From NCBI RefSeq assembly GCF_000150275.1, contig NW_002060943.1, forward strand, positions 2,508,462 through 2,572,461: a DNA stretch of 64,000 nt, in the 5' to 3' direction. Both the position numbers and the translations under genes were made by a program. Of the stretch, positions 1-14,600 are shown piece after piece. This DNA comes from Trichoplax adhaerens (Eukaryota > Placozoa > Uniplacotomia > Trichoplacea > Trichoplacidae). Below the pieces are notes generated by a model. It did not search any database. It was given only the letters and a program-made list of their open reading frames with translations, and was not told where the DNA came from. Position 1 is the stretch's first letter. Every line of letters starts with the position of its first letter.

Positions 1-1542
1 ATTGTACCCAAAATCAGAGTAAAATTGCACATCTTTAACTAATATAAAAAATTACTTATGTGATAACATTGCACTTATTTTGAATTTATAACAAGATAAA
101 GACTCTGACAGCTTTTAAAATTAGTATTTTGGTTATAAATATCTGTTTCGTAGCTTACTATGATCATAAAAAACAAAATCTCCCCGCTGTAATCTACAGC
201 TTTGGCAAAGCGATGATTTTGGCTTTTCATTCAACTACCGGTCATCGCATTTATAGGTTCCTACGATATGGCTTTGCAAATTTGATCTAACTGGAATTGT
301 TCATGGCTTAAAATTATCAAATCATTGCATTATACCACAAAATGACTACAAAGGTCAGTCTTTAAGCTAAAATTTCTTTACAGAATTACATTTACTATAA
401 GTTAGATACCTTAATTTTATTTTTAACGCTTTAATCTTCGTGGATTTTATTGCAATCTTACCTTAATACAATGAATCATAATTTATATTTTATAAGGCTA
501 AAAAGGAGAATATTAGCATTATTATCACTTACAATTTATTATCACGAAGATGTTTTAAGTCATCTCTTAAAGTAGTCTCGTAACAATTTTTAGATCAGAT
601 AACCAATAAAAGAAATAACAATATGTCGAAATGTATTTCAAATTTTCGAAACTATCACTAGGTTCGATGTAAATGGTAAATTCGAGCAATATATTTACTG
701 AATTGGAATATCTATGATACAAACAAAAATATATATTTCAGACTTTATTAAGTGAGTACTACGGTACTACAAATTTTAATGTCAATATGACGGCTCTAGA
801 TAGAGACAAAGAATAATTTTCCATATCGGTGTCATAGTATAATTGATTGAATTAATACCCGTCCGAAAACAATTGCAAATAATATCGCTTTGGTAAACTT
901 TATATAATGTTTTCCAATGCATCCGGAGGTTATGGCTTCCAATGTTTTGTTATCATCAGACAAATATAATCTTATTAATCGTTCAATAGGTCTCCTATTA
1001 TTTATAGGATCAATTCTTTAGTTTACTGATGTTGTGTGACTATTAAGAGATAACAAACCAGGGATTATTTTCGAGATGACTATTAACGGGAAATTTAATA
1101 ATATCACCAAGTAAAAGAAATTTAATACATCATTTTAAGGCTAGTATAAAAGCGAAAATGATATAGCAACCATGAGTATTTTAACGATCAATATCAACAT
1201 AGATGAATTTTTACTACGCCTTTTTTCTCTAATATTTCATCAATGTTCACAAGGATTATTAAAGTTTAATCTTAATTAATTTTAATCCCTTCTTGGTTGA
1301 GTTGATTTCAACTGATTTAACGTTCGAAGATTCAATTAAATTCATAGTTTAGTGATTATCATTCATATAAATTTGCGCCTATTGTTTTCTTCGTTGGCTC
1401 AATGTTCTTTATTGGATTGTTGGTTAAGAATTCTCGTCAAGGAAAATTTTAAAATTTGACATTGATAGTATAAGTTACATATTATAATTGTAAAGCTTTA
1501 ACTACTTTATAGCCTTGCTATAAGTGCATTAACATCGACAAA
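1..1542. other. Intergenic sequence upstream of the GPCR gene
   Basis: AT-rich sequence with no open reading frame of 60 codons or more on either strand and no recognisable exon. It must hold the promoter and 5' leader of the receptor gene that starts at 1543, but I see no clear TATA box or other core promoter element close to the start. Confidence 0.5.
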
Positions 1543-4500
1543 ATGGCTCAGATATCGTGGTTATCGAATTATTTAAATAACAGTAGACTATCAAACTGGA
1601 GTTCTGTAAAGGACCAGAATCCGCCAACGATTTATCAAGTTGTCATTTTAATAACTTTAGAGATTGCTGGCATAGCAGGAAATACATTGGCTATCGTTAT
1701 GACTGTCAAAATGTTAAGATATAAAGGGAATTTACCACAAGTTCTTATTTTATACTTAAGCCTTGCCGATTTATTGACGGTTTTATGCAGCTATACACCG
1801 TCAATTATTGCTCAATTCATTCTAATACCTCACTCATTCTTTTATCCAAGCCATTGGCTATGCCAATTTCAAGCATTTACAATGATGACGTTGCTGTACT
1901 ATTCTAGCGGAATGATCGTCATTATGAGCATAGAGCGTCTATTAGCTATCAAAATGCCAGTATGGTATAAAGTCAATTTCAAGCGTAAGACTGTCTACAT
2001 ATTCATGGCGATTACATTGATTTGTTGTGTGATGTTTAACCTTTTACCTTTATTTGGTGTATGCCAGTTATCGATTCATTTCAATTCCACTTGCTTTTGG
2101 GACTGGGATTTAACGAACCCTGGAACAAAGCTTTACTCTTATACCGTAGTATTTCTGTCCATAATTTTAGTAGTTGCAATATTTATTATCAATATTATAA
2201 CAATTACAATTGTTAAACGTAAGAACAAGATAGCAGATAGTCAAGGGAGGCGGCCAATTACGGAAAGCCGAGCCACTGGGGTTCTAGTTAGCACTGGTTT
2301 TCTTTTTATAATTTCTTGGCTGCCATTCTCGGTAAGTCTATATAGATTGTACTCTATATTTCGCTTTGTCTTCATAATGTTAAATAGCTTTATCAAAACT
2401 AGCCCATAGAAAGGCAATACACCAACCGAATAATCATAAACGACAAAAATTAATATATGCAAGTATCATAGACTTTAGTGGTTATGCTCCTTTATGTACG
2501 TTTTATAGTAAGTTAATAAAAGTCCGTTTAATGCGTATTGATCAGTATTAAAAGCCTATGATGAAATGATGGAGGTATAGCTATGTGTAATCTAATACAA
2601 TTTTAACACATCATATTATTAAAGTGGTCGACTCAGTAGTTATTTATAATTATCAGGACATTTTCATAGCTCTGATTTTCTGATCCAAGTATAGCCTTCC
2701 AATCACAGTTTCTGAGAAGAAATCTATAGCTTTCGGATTTAGAAAAAATAAATATATGTTATACCCGATTAAAATATTCTTCTCGTAAAAAAATCATAAT
2801 TGCGTTAAATTTATGGTAATCAAATGCAATATTCGCTTCATTTCTAATTATACATAGTATATACTATCAGCTAGAACATCAATGGCATTAATTCGTACAA
2901 CTAACAATTCATATTATCCGTTATAAAGTAATCTATCCTTTATATTTGACTTTGTCCTTTTTGTTAAAAATCTTAAAATGCAAGTTAACGAAACGCAGTC
3001 TAAACAGGGCTGGAAGGGTCCTTTATTATACTGTAATCTTGAGTAGCTTACCAAATTTTTCAGAAACTGTGGTCTATCAACATGCTAATGACTAAAAATT
3101 AAAGCTAACACGCAATAAAACAAATTAGAAGTTAAGATAATATCCATAAATTTACTCAAGATACCTTTTATGACTTTTAAAGCCGTAATTACTTGATGCT
3201 CACCGTATCAAATGTCCACAGCATTATAAGGAAATTGTTTCCAAAATAATTTAAGATTGAAGCGGAAAATGCACATTCTAAAAATCAATCATTCATACTT
3301 TACGTGTACGAGAAAAAATACAACCAATGCAGACAGGTATATTTAATCTAGTAATTTCCTCGAAGTGAATAACGAAATAAGTACTGCAGGCAAATTTATG
3401 CAATCTTATAAATTGCTTTAGATATTTCACTTCATTCTTTAACATTTTGCACCAAAGCAAGAGGAATGACTGATCTTCAAAAATTATTTTGTAACTTTAT
3501 TTCGTATATACCAATTACAAGATTTTAAAATTGATCACTACTGCAAATTATTCGTGATTATTAATAAGTTATAAATTTAAATGAATTATGGCATCTAAAT
3601 AAATATTTTAAAATACGTAGTATAACCTATAATTTTCCTGAATTTTTTTACGTAAAATATTTCATAAATTAAACGGCAATTTTACTTAGATAATTTTTTT
3701 TCTTTCCATTCATTTTATTCAATTTGAATACAAATGCTTTATGTAAGCTTATACGCATAATTGAAGGTATCAAACAAATATGCTTCATAAGAGTTCATTT
3801 TACCCGAACTAAGTCACCTTTGAATCCTATGAAATGTTGCCATTCAAAGTTTTCATCGGAGCTCAAGATTATTGTTAATGTTTTATATTAATATTGACAT
3901 AAATCCCATAAATTTTGCTCGTGTCTAGACCGTCTAACATCCTATGATTCAGTTATTTATCAAAGGATGGTCATAAATGTTTTGTAATTACCTGGCAACA
4001 GCTAGCTAACATCATGATTTGCTATTCCAATTGTTTTGTTACAGTACCGTATTTTAATAGTAAAAATTTCGAAAATTAAGACATTACGCATATTATTCAC
4101 AGATAAATAACTTTATCGATGGGTATACGTAGAAGTGACACTCGCATATAGAACCAGTAATAGCAGAAATCAGTCATGTTCGCTTACAGCATGCTTGTAT
4201 ATTTGTCTATAATACATTGCATCAATAATATGAGACGATGACTGATATTGAATAGCTTTTAACTAGTTAAACGTTGTTCTCCTATGAATATTATCCAAGA
4301 TTTTAATTTAAAATTTTGACCCTAAATTAAATTTGCATTGGTTCAACACTAGAATAATTTGCTACCACTAGATAGAAAGTAATCATGGTTATTGCATAAT
4401 AATAAGATAGTTTACATATATAATGAGTCTGATCGCAGATAATTATAATTGCAGGAAATTAGCACAGACCTCTAACTCACGAATTAACTACCGGTTCTTT

Positions 4501-5641
4501 TCTTTACAAATATAGCGGAAGGTTTAATTTTTTTTGGATACTTGGTGAAAGTATTAAGATTTTTTAAAATAAATCAATCAGTGATATCCAAACAAGATTT
4601 ACATGTATTTTATTGCTCAAAATATATTACAAATTATTTATACTTCACTATCAGAACATCACTGTACCAAAAATAATATTGATTTCTCATTGATGATTAC
4701 CTAACTGTAACTAAGGATTCTCTCTTACTGTTATCATTTAGAGCTTTAAAGATATCTGTAATTTAGTTTCTTGCCTATTTTAAATTTAGGTAGTAATTCT
4801 TCTTCATCAAACTGGAAATACTAAAAGCATGGATCCACAACAAGTAGAATTAATGGACTACGTTACTTTTCGCCTGACATGTTTAAATTGTTGCATAAAC
4901 TGCTTTGTCTATGGCTTAATTAATAACGAGCATCGTCATCGATATTTAATGCTCATTAAAAGGCCATTTCGTACCTGTAACAATATCACTACTGAGGAAT
5001 ACGGTGAGTTTTAGTCGCAGTATTCTGAATTATTATAATAGGTTACTAATCTGATGTTGTAGCGCCAATATTCATACAATTACTACCGAAAATTTGTAAC
5101 AAGATCTATAGAAAGTAAACTTTCTTTCACAATTTCACTTTTTATGTCAAGTTTATTGTTGAACTGCAACATTACATTTTACCGTGAATTGATATCCATG
5201 TAATAATTCTAATAGTTATTCTGTTAGTACTGCTATGGTACAGACATAAGTGAGAGCTAACTTTAAAAAATTTTATGAAATGCATTATGAAACGTGCCAT
5301 TAAATAGCCGTGACAATTATTTATCACCATTATTAATTTAAAAGCATTCGCCTAATAGAACATTTCGACATAAAATTATTTCCATTGAATTCATTATCGC
5401 CTTATAATAAGTTTATAAGATTTTTTTGTACTATTTTGTAACTAATTATATACTCTATATTTTCTGATTTTATAAAATAGAAAGTGCTTTTAAACCCAAC
5501 GCCTATAAACAATCTGGTCAGTTGTCTACAAGAGTACAGATGTTTCAAGCTACAGCAATTGTGTTGGCTACCAGTCATACTTGTATCGATAAAGCAGCAA
5601 ATAAATATCGCCATAATAAGATATATAGCACTTCTGAATGA
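1543..5641 (+). CDS. Rhodopsin-family (class A) G protein-coupled receptor, three coding exons
   Basis: Coding exons are 1543-2331, 4790-5003 and 5481-5641. They join in phase to 1164 nt, 387 aa plus stop TGA. The start has a good context (A at -3, G at +4). The extracellular N-terminus carries sequons at N12 and N18. TM1 has the GN pair (N47), TM2 has LSLADLL (D76), and C107 and C184 are placed for the TM3-ECL2 disulfide. TM3 ends in ERL (E131-L133) in place of DRY, and TM6 has SWLP (259-261) in place of CWLP. TM7 ends NCFVY (300-304), a variant of NPxxY with Pro replaced by Cys. Helix 8 follows, with Cys326 a possible palmitoylation site, then a tail of about 60 residues. The first intron (2332-4789) falls inside TM6. 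It should sit in the plasma membrane and signal through G proteins. The ligand is unknown; the short ECL2 around TCFWDWD faintly recalls prostanoid receptors, which is weak evidence. Confidence 0.9.
2332..4789 (+). other. GPCR intron 1 (2.46 kb)
   Basis: Donor GTAAGT follows the codon for Ser263. The acceptor, ending TTTAG, is just before 4790. It is phase 0 and separates the two halves of TM6. The interior is AT-rich and holds no exon or RNA gene that I can support. Intron 2 is 5004-5480, phase 1, with donor GTGAGT. Confidence 0.8.
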
Positions 5642-8600
5642 TACATACTTAAAAATGAAATTAATTACAGAAAATAAGCATGATGAAATTAAGACTTCTA
5701 GGAGTAGCAGTATATGTATTATATTTATTAGTAAGCAGTGATCTTTGGCAAATTCTAAAAACTACCAGTACTTTATTCTTATAAATGAGCTCGATTTAGT
5801 AATTTATGCTGTATTAACATTTCCTGAAACAGAATATGAGCTAATCATGAACTTTATATAAGATGAAGTGTGTTTGTATATGTTCTATATTAAAGTAGTT
5901 TTGGATATATTGTAGAATTTTCAACACTTGAAATTGTACTATCAAAGATATCCATAATTATTATACTCGTATAACTAGGCGTCATTAATTGTATTTTCAT
6001 CGCTATGAATAACTAATGTAAATGGTATGCATATATGAATCTGGAATTTAACCGGCGTCTTTCTACCTATAAAGTAGGAAATTTCGTGGTATGTAGCAAA
6101 ACTGGTGTGAAAAAGCGATTTCATAAATTACTCGAAGTAAAGCCTCTATTTAAATTTGTTGTTGGATTTAGTAAAATAGAACTATTTTTCGAAACTTATG
6201 CGATTTTATTGATCTTAAAATTCTGTATATGTATTACTCAAGAATGATATAACATTTTGCGGCTTTCTTACATCATGTAGCTGATTTGAATCCTCATAAT
6301 TTAAATTTAAATTTTCATTTTTTATTCCAAGAACTATAAAAATCAGTACCGATAGATCTAGCCGGTAATTGTTAAAATCTAAGATCTAAAATAGGCTAAA
6401 AACATGAATTAACAGACTATCATGCACTTTTTGGAACATTTACTGCTAAAAATAATGGCAATCTTCTTGAGGGGAAACTGTAGATTTAAACATCCCTGAA
6501 TACTGGTACGAAGTAATATAATTTATTTATTACTACTTAACAGCATTGAGAAATAGTGAATGATTTCAGTATCCATAAATATCATGAACCGACTTCATCT
6601 CAGGAAAAATGACATTATGACACTGAATAATGTCATTACGTACGAGTAATATTCTTACATTCGATTAATGAATAAAGTAACCGGGCCCAATATTGAACTA
6701 CTCTGTACACAATTGCTTTAGGAAATAGGCGATATCAAAAGTGCATCGTATAATTATTCGCTTTGTTGATAGTCTTGCTCATTTTATTAATCTATATTTG
6801 TTACAAATCTCCTTTGTAACAAGAAACCGGGTCTTAAACACTAACTTCACTAGTACTCGTGTTCCCAACTAACTTAGGGACCTATCGTAGTTAAACTAAC
6901 TCTCAGCTACACAAATAAGCTACTAATGAGTAATAGGTTTAAATATTTCACTTTATTAACCTTAGTCGTAAAATGTACTAAAGAAAAACGTAAGAATATC
7001 CTTAGCAACTATAGTCAAAAGATCCTGTAAATGACTAACTGGAACTGAGAAGCTAAGCTAGTGCTCCGCTTTTTATAGTCTCGCCGATGGTACACTTGTG
7101 AATATTCTTGAAATAGCGGCTTACACTGTACAGTATACATATCCTAGTATAGCAACTAGAGTCTCAAGGCTCTGCAAAGTAATTGATCTTACACTTAAGG
7201 TGTTATTAATTAACGTTTACAGACTAAGCGTGTTAGCTCCAACACGTCAACAATATTTAACTTTCTGATACCTTGGCAATAATAAATGCTTATTAATAAA
7301 CATTAATATCTAATAAGCTACTGGAGCAAACAATAATTTAAATGAGATATTTTAATTAACGTAACAATTAATATTTTGGAGCATGGCTCCGTAACAATAT
7401 TATATAAGTTCATTATCCAATGTTTCTGATATAACTATAGCCCAACGTGAATATGTGGTAGTTTTATTTGTGTAGTAGCATGCAAGTATACGTATTTTAA
7501 TTTTTAGATCTAAGCAGTCGATCCTTGTACTGGCCTAAGTTTATAACAAAGGTGCTTCAAACTGTACCATTTATCTTAAATTTAACCGTAAGCAATAGCT
7601 TCTTGATCTTTATTATAATTCTAGCCTCGAACTACGTGCATACTATATTATGATGCTAAGAATTTAGATTTCGGATTTATAGATTTACTTGTGATTCTAG
7701 TGGGAATACGATGAACTATAAAAATCTTTTTTGGCAATATACTGCCACTGCAACTTCAAAGCAAGCGATCGCTAAAATAAAAACTACAGAAAATATTCAT
7801 TTTTGCCTCAATGTGATACAGTAATGATTATCATAGAATTCGATCATTACTCAAGGTAAACCAAAATCTTGTCTCTATCGACATGTATCTATAATTACCA
7901 GTGTGCTTGTAGGGATAAAGTAATCTTTGTAATGCAGTAAATAATTTTTTATTTCTTTGTAATAGCATAATTATCTTACAGAATTGTATTACGTGTTCAA
8001 ACTTCAAAGTATTTAATTTTCCAATCTGAGCCTGCAGTAGAGAAAGGAAATATCACTGTTTCCATCTATCGGTATTAGTCAGCTACGATGCAATTACAAT
8101 GCGAAGACCAGTTTGAAACTATCATTGTCTTTCACAGCTATAGCTATAAATTATTAAAACATAGGCGTAAACCATTAACATTATCCCGCAGAAACTGGTA
8201 ATCAAATACAGACTGCATTCCTAATCAACAATCAAGACAATTGCAGGAGCTATTGATTTAATTTATTGTCGTTCCACAATGGATGATGAATCATGGCCGT
8301 TAGACTACATGACTTTTTGACCGCATCTTATTGGTAACTCTGTTTAAATTATCAATAAATTTTAGGCTAGGAAGCATAAAAAAATTGCAGATGAAAACGC
8401 AAAATTTCAGTATAGTCAGAAAAATAGGAAATAAATCAATAATAATATTATATATCATGTAATAGAACTTTGTTCAAGCTTAGTTTAGGATTAAAAAAGT
8501 TTCTCTTAGGATACGACTAACATTCGCGAATATTATGATGCTATTTAAGAGCGGAGTAATACCAGTATAGGCAGTAATTAATTGAAATTAGTTGCTACCG

Positions 8601-11600
8601 ATGTATGTGTAGTACTTCTAATTCATAAAGACATTTTTTACCTTAAATTTTACGAACAGAATACTATTCATGCACTACTATTAGCATTGACATTAGCAGT
8701 AATATCCATTCTTGCAAATCGTAGTACTTTATCAAGGAGATAAGAGTAAATAGATTCGATCAATGAATATAATACAGTAGAATATTTACATACAGCTGAA
8801 TCATTAATTATCAACGAAGTATGATAAAAATTAAATCAAAATGATTACGTAAGCCATATTCATGCAAAATTACGTTAAGTAAACGCACATAATGACGGTT
8901 GCCTAATATGTGATTGCAGGATTAGTAGAGTTATTGCTTAATTTATCTAACATTACTATTACATATATAGATCTTATGAAGCGTAAAATATACACATAAG
9001 GTGATAGCTTTACCATACAAGTATTTGATGAGAGAACTCTGTGGAAGTAGTTAGGGAAGATATATTAGCAATATGTAAGCACGATTAAGCGTAATCACTG
9101 ACTTAATCAGTCAACATCCATGATATAGAGGCCTACAGTAAGGTTTTTGAAAATTATTTGTCGACATATCTTTCGCTAACATAGCTTAATACTTAACACT
9201 TTATGGGCATACGTATCGATCTAAGAATAGAAATGACAGAAATAGGAAGAACAACTTGATCTACTTAGCTATTATGCTGCTTTGCTCGTTTTCTTGAAAA
9301 TACGAGAACAATTTTATCATGCCTGCATCTGATACAATAAAACTTACTGATATCATTCCTAATTAATGGAACACTTTAGATACCCTTGTATAATTTGATA
9401 TTAGTTATAGAGCTTTAGAGCTAGATTAATAATATTCCTGTACATCGATTAAGCTATCAAGTAGAATGCTGTAAGTTATTTTAGCTTTGAGGTTTATTGT
9501 CATAACAGTAGCAATAACAGCTGTTTCTTTGATGACGAAAGTGCAATTCATACCTTTAGAGAAGATTATAACTATTGTTTTCAGTTAGCACTCAAATCAG
9601 CCTAATGATCTTATCTTAAGGCAATTAGAATTCGATTCGTTACTTTAAATAATGGAGGCAGAATAAAGAGGAAAGCAGTATTCTTACAACAGTCAATATT
9701 AGCCGACATTTGACGTTACTGTTTAAACGACCTGGCTTGCTAGTATTATCAATTTATCTATGATCATGATTACCGTAATCTATTTTGTCTATTAATTATT
9801 AATCAATTGATTTGAAGTTTTCTATATCTTCTTAGTTAGTGTTTAAAGCAGTAATAAATTTCATGACAGCATCAACTACTGTACTACATTAACGAACCAA
9901 ATTTTAGGACTCTAGTTAAATGTGTTGAAGCGCCTAACATTCTAAAAGATTATCCTGTACAGATATTGACCTTAGTCCTATCTTGAATGATAGCTGTCTG
10001 CTTGTAGTATGCGAGTATACAAATTATAGCGATATTTACAGCCTAATTAAAATGCTACTGATGAAATTCTTTTTCGGCTGTCTCCATAGATTAAAAACTG
10101 AATAATAGGTGATTTAGTATAATAGAAGATGATGTACGTGCCATAATTGCCTCTGTTTGCAATAATTCGTATGATAAAGTTGCTCTACCATGCTTTTTGG
10201 AGTATCTTGGACCGCTGAGGCATTTTCATTGCAAATTCGTCTTTAAAAAGAACGAAGATTTCCCATACATAGACCTATATTGGTCTATTTAAATAGATAA
10301 AGCGGTTTATCTTTTTGAATAGTCAATTATTAGACAGATTAAAAAATTATCTAGCAATAAGCAGTTTCATCTATGAACCCTATATAATTGATGTTAGCAA
10401 GGATAATTGAAAAGGGCGGAGAAAATATGATACATAAGCTCTATGTAGCTAAAATATAATTGAACAAAACTAGGAATAGGATTAAAAATAAGTATCTGAG
10501 CTTACGTATTGATGTCTACTTCGATGGTTACATTTTCAACTTCTTTTATGTCAATTTAGCCTGTTGTGCGCGTAATTACCGAATAGCTTGCAGCGCATCA
10601 AAAATGCTATGAGTCTGCCCTAAAACTGGAATTATTATATAATTGCTGTTGATAACTTGAAGAAAGGATTACGATTCAATTTTAACTACGGTAATTAATA
10701 TAGCTGTTAAGCTGATCCAGATGCTTGATGGAAGACAGAAAATAATAGTTTGATAATCTCTTTGATTGCTGTGAATACATTCACGTACTATGTACAAAGT
10801 ATTAAACTTACCTTTATAGCAGCCGAATTGCATTATAATCCTTGCATACTACTACGTCTAAAAACGTCATCAAGCCAATTATTGAAATCAGCAGTTATGA
10901 AATCAATCATAGTCATTTGCAACGATGAAGATAAGGAAACAGATCGTTGTAGTTTAGTTTACGAAGTGAAATTACTTTAATATCATAAATGATATTAAAG
11001 TATTATCTGTGAAGGAATTATCTAATTGACCTTACTAGCAGGTTATTCATATTAGCCAATTTAAACGATTATTTTAATTGTTTAACTTCAAACAGGAAGA
11101 TATTTAATCAGTGGGAAATGATTATTACAATTGCGTTATAATTGTTCAAACTAAAAGTAATAGCAAAATAATCAAGTTTAATTAAAGTGGACATTTACCA
11201 TTAATACGTGATCGTCAATCGAAATCGATCATGGACACCTATTTCTGATAAGATGGTTAGAATCGATAAAACTTTTTAGCTATGCTCTTATTTTGTTAAT
11301 CTTATTCTCAAATGCTTATCAATTTCGCATCCCAGCTAATTAGTCGAAAAACTGTTATTATGCAATATGTTATCTCATGTCTTTTGTTATGCTAAAATAA
11401 TAACGGTATCTATTGATTGTTATTGATCTTGATTGTCTCGTGAATAAAACGACAGCAGCATCTATTCAGTTTCAAATTATTTTGGAACGTCCATTATTAG
11501 GACATTATCATTATTTTCCTGCCCAGATGGTGGATCTGTCAACAATTTATATTAAAAATGTTACAATTTTGGTGAAAAAGTTGGCTAGAGATAAAGTGAT

Positions 11601-14600
11601 GGTATTTAAATAATCAATTCTATACTTTTTGACTTGACGATATTTCTATCTGATTTTCAATTTGTTGACTACGATATTCCTCAAGTTTGATATTTTAAAT
11701 CGGTTGGAATAGCTAGAAAGTAGTTTTGTCAATGCTGAAGCATAGTATGACCGTCAGATTCAAATTAAATAGGTGTTATTGTAATTAGGCATAAGATACA
11801 ATTTTGTAATGTTAGTGGGAAAATTATTGTTTATCTCTCTTCTGTATTCAATATACACTTCTACTGAGTAGATCATATAGCGCTATTGATCCAGTTTTCA
11901 TTCTAATCATCTTTGTTTAACAAAAACAATACATGTCTTCACTGCAATGCAATCATACCAACCTGTGAAATGCTCGACTGACTAGACAAGAACAATATGT
12001 CGACCTTTGGCAACATCTTCACGCTAGGGCTTTATGTTGCCATAAATGTGGGTACGTATTTAGAAAGGAATCGATAGCGGTACCTAAAGCTAGTGTGCTG
12101 AATTCATAGGCTACCAAGATTTAAGCCATATTTCATGAACTATATTTAACAACAGTAAATAGAAACAGCTGAGGATTCTACGTCACTAAGTTAACTGGTA
12201 TACTGCGGATAAATGATATTAGCAGTCCGGTTAAAGTAGTTTTATTCGACGAGCGCTACTACTAATTCATTTCCGGCTACACCTAAATAGGAACTTAAAA
12301 AATATCAAGCGTTTCCTTTTATTGTATCTACATAGGTAACAAGTTAGCTTAACAACGACCTTCATTATTGCAATGACATTAATTCAAGATTATTATTGCC
12401 ATTATCACACGATAGTAGGCTAGAGTGATAAGCAGTACAATCTGCTGGATGGTAAAATATTATTGACATGATCATAGTTAGATATGTCCTTTCACGTACT
12501 ACATTCTATAATTAGTCAAGATGATGACTGGTCATGATTAAAGATTTGATTTGAATAGCTGTCACCGTTGCAATATAGCGTGAATAATTAAATAATTATT
12601 TGAGTCAATGACAGTCTCCTTATTGAAGATGCAATATCCAAATATTATCCAGTGGCAAGATGATACAATGCTGATTATATTATTAAGCAACTGTTGACCA
12701 GGCAGCAGACTCCGAAAAGAGTTCCAGGTGGGTCGACTCTCGTGATAATGTCAATCGGATACTAAATACTTTAACATTCTAGGTAGCATCATCATCATGG
12801 TAAACAGAACTGCCTATGTAAGTTTTAAGAACCGATCATGGTACATCATGTCGAAGTCAACTATTGCCTGCACAAATCCATAATTACCATGAAAAAAATT
12901 TTAACGTATTCAGAACATGACATTGTTTGAATCAGCTTAATAAGAAAGATCAAAAAATTAACTAATGACGATGATGGCAGTTACAATTTAAGTTGACTGT
13001 TAAAATTTCTTCATTACTATAATTGCCACTAAGTGATCAAATCATTCGCAAACTACTCACTTCTACTGTAGCAATGAGCAGTACCAGTATGGTTTGAAAA
13101 TTTTTCAGACACTAAACAATAGTGCTTACGATATTGATTTAGTAATGATGGTGTGCTTAGAAAAAGACATTAATTGATTAATGTTATTGAAAAGGATGAT
13201 TTATTCATCGTGTTGCGAAGTCATAATGTATTACACTACAATTTATGAATAGCGTTTCATATTTCTCCTTTTTAGTAGCTTCTCAAGAAGAGAAAAAAAT
13301 TGCCAGTACTTGAGTTGAAATATTATCATATCTCTGCTAAGAAAGGTGGACGAATGCAGAAGTGAATTTATTTGCAAAATCTGTAATTTAATGCTTATAA
13401 TGGATATTTATACTCACTATCATGTTTTACTCAATGTAATCACTACGATAATGATAATTCTATAAAGTAGCCAGTTAAAATTAGAAAATTAGTAATACGC
13501 GTATTAAATAATTATGCAATATAATCGTTTTACCATTATGAAATTAGTCTTTCAGTAAACTTAACCTAAGACTTATATAGGAAAATCATAACGTTTGACT
13601 ATGAATAATATGACTTAAACTATTCCGAATTTATTCCAATAAATTTTAGATGCAATTGGAGGATAATTTCAAAATATTGCTAAAATGTCACATTTTATCA
13701 TGAAACTTTATCAATTACGGTACATTTTTAGTTATTAAACTCCTAATCATAGTATTAAAATAATGATAATTATCATTGTAAGGTAACTGATTTAAATCAG
13801 ACTCTATCCTGGAAGTAAATTCAAGACGTTCTTGTTCTGTAGCGTGAGCAATTTGTAGTAGAAACGTCTAAAAAGGAGAGGTTGACTTAATTGCTGTACT
13901 TTTACGATACTATTAGATCTTATACATTTTACTAAATACATTTATAACGCATTTCGCCGTGTAAAAAGTAATAGCATCTGCATGAATGTACAGCTTTATA
14001 ATCAACTTGCATACAGTTAGTAAAAAAATAAAAGTGATGCAATAGGCTTTCTGTAGGTTTTTTAGTTTTTAGTCGTAAGTAATCAGTGAAATAATAATGC
14101 CAAGATTAATAGCTGAAACAGAATTAGATTAATTAAGTTTAAAGTTAGAGTCTGTTTATAATCCTTTCAGTAATGCTATAATACTATTAATCCACTAAAG
14201 CGGTTACCGATTTTACTTATTTACTTAAGGCTTATTCTCTATTTTAAGTAAATAAACATTCTTTAAATTTTATCCCTTTTCATATGCGGGATAAAAGATA
14301 GCAGTTCATAATCACTCTATTCGATTCGATAAGTGTAGGATATCAAGCTTACTAATAATTACATGAGCTGATTTATTAGAATAGCGGTGTGATGAATATT
14401 TCTGAAGTAAATCGAATCAATTTCGCCTCAACACTATCCTAGGGTAGTTTTAGCACGATGTTGAGATGGTGTGAATACGATTTGTCGAGAAGATGACAAT
14501 CTAGTATAATAACGACGATGATGAATAATTGTTGGAATGTTTATATGTCAGTTACTGAGCGTGTCTAGAACAGTTTGATTGATGATAACGAGAAACAGCT

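Noticed and set aside
2332-2409. Read-through of GPCR exon 1 to the stop at 2409
   Set aside because: A strong GTAAGT donor at 2332 interrupts TM6, and the downstream exon supplies the rest of TM6 and TM7.
5484-5741. Plus-strand 85-codon frame over the GPCR terminal exon
   Set aside because: Wrong frame: the receptor reads 5481-5641 in another frame with correct phase from the previous exon.
11997-12051. Peptide starting MSTFGNIF, like the start of chorismate synthase
   Set aside because: Similarity stops after eight residues; the GESHG-type motif that should follow is absent and the frame closes soon after.
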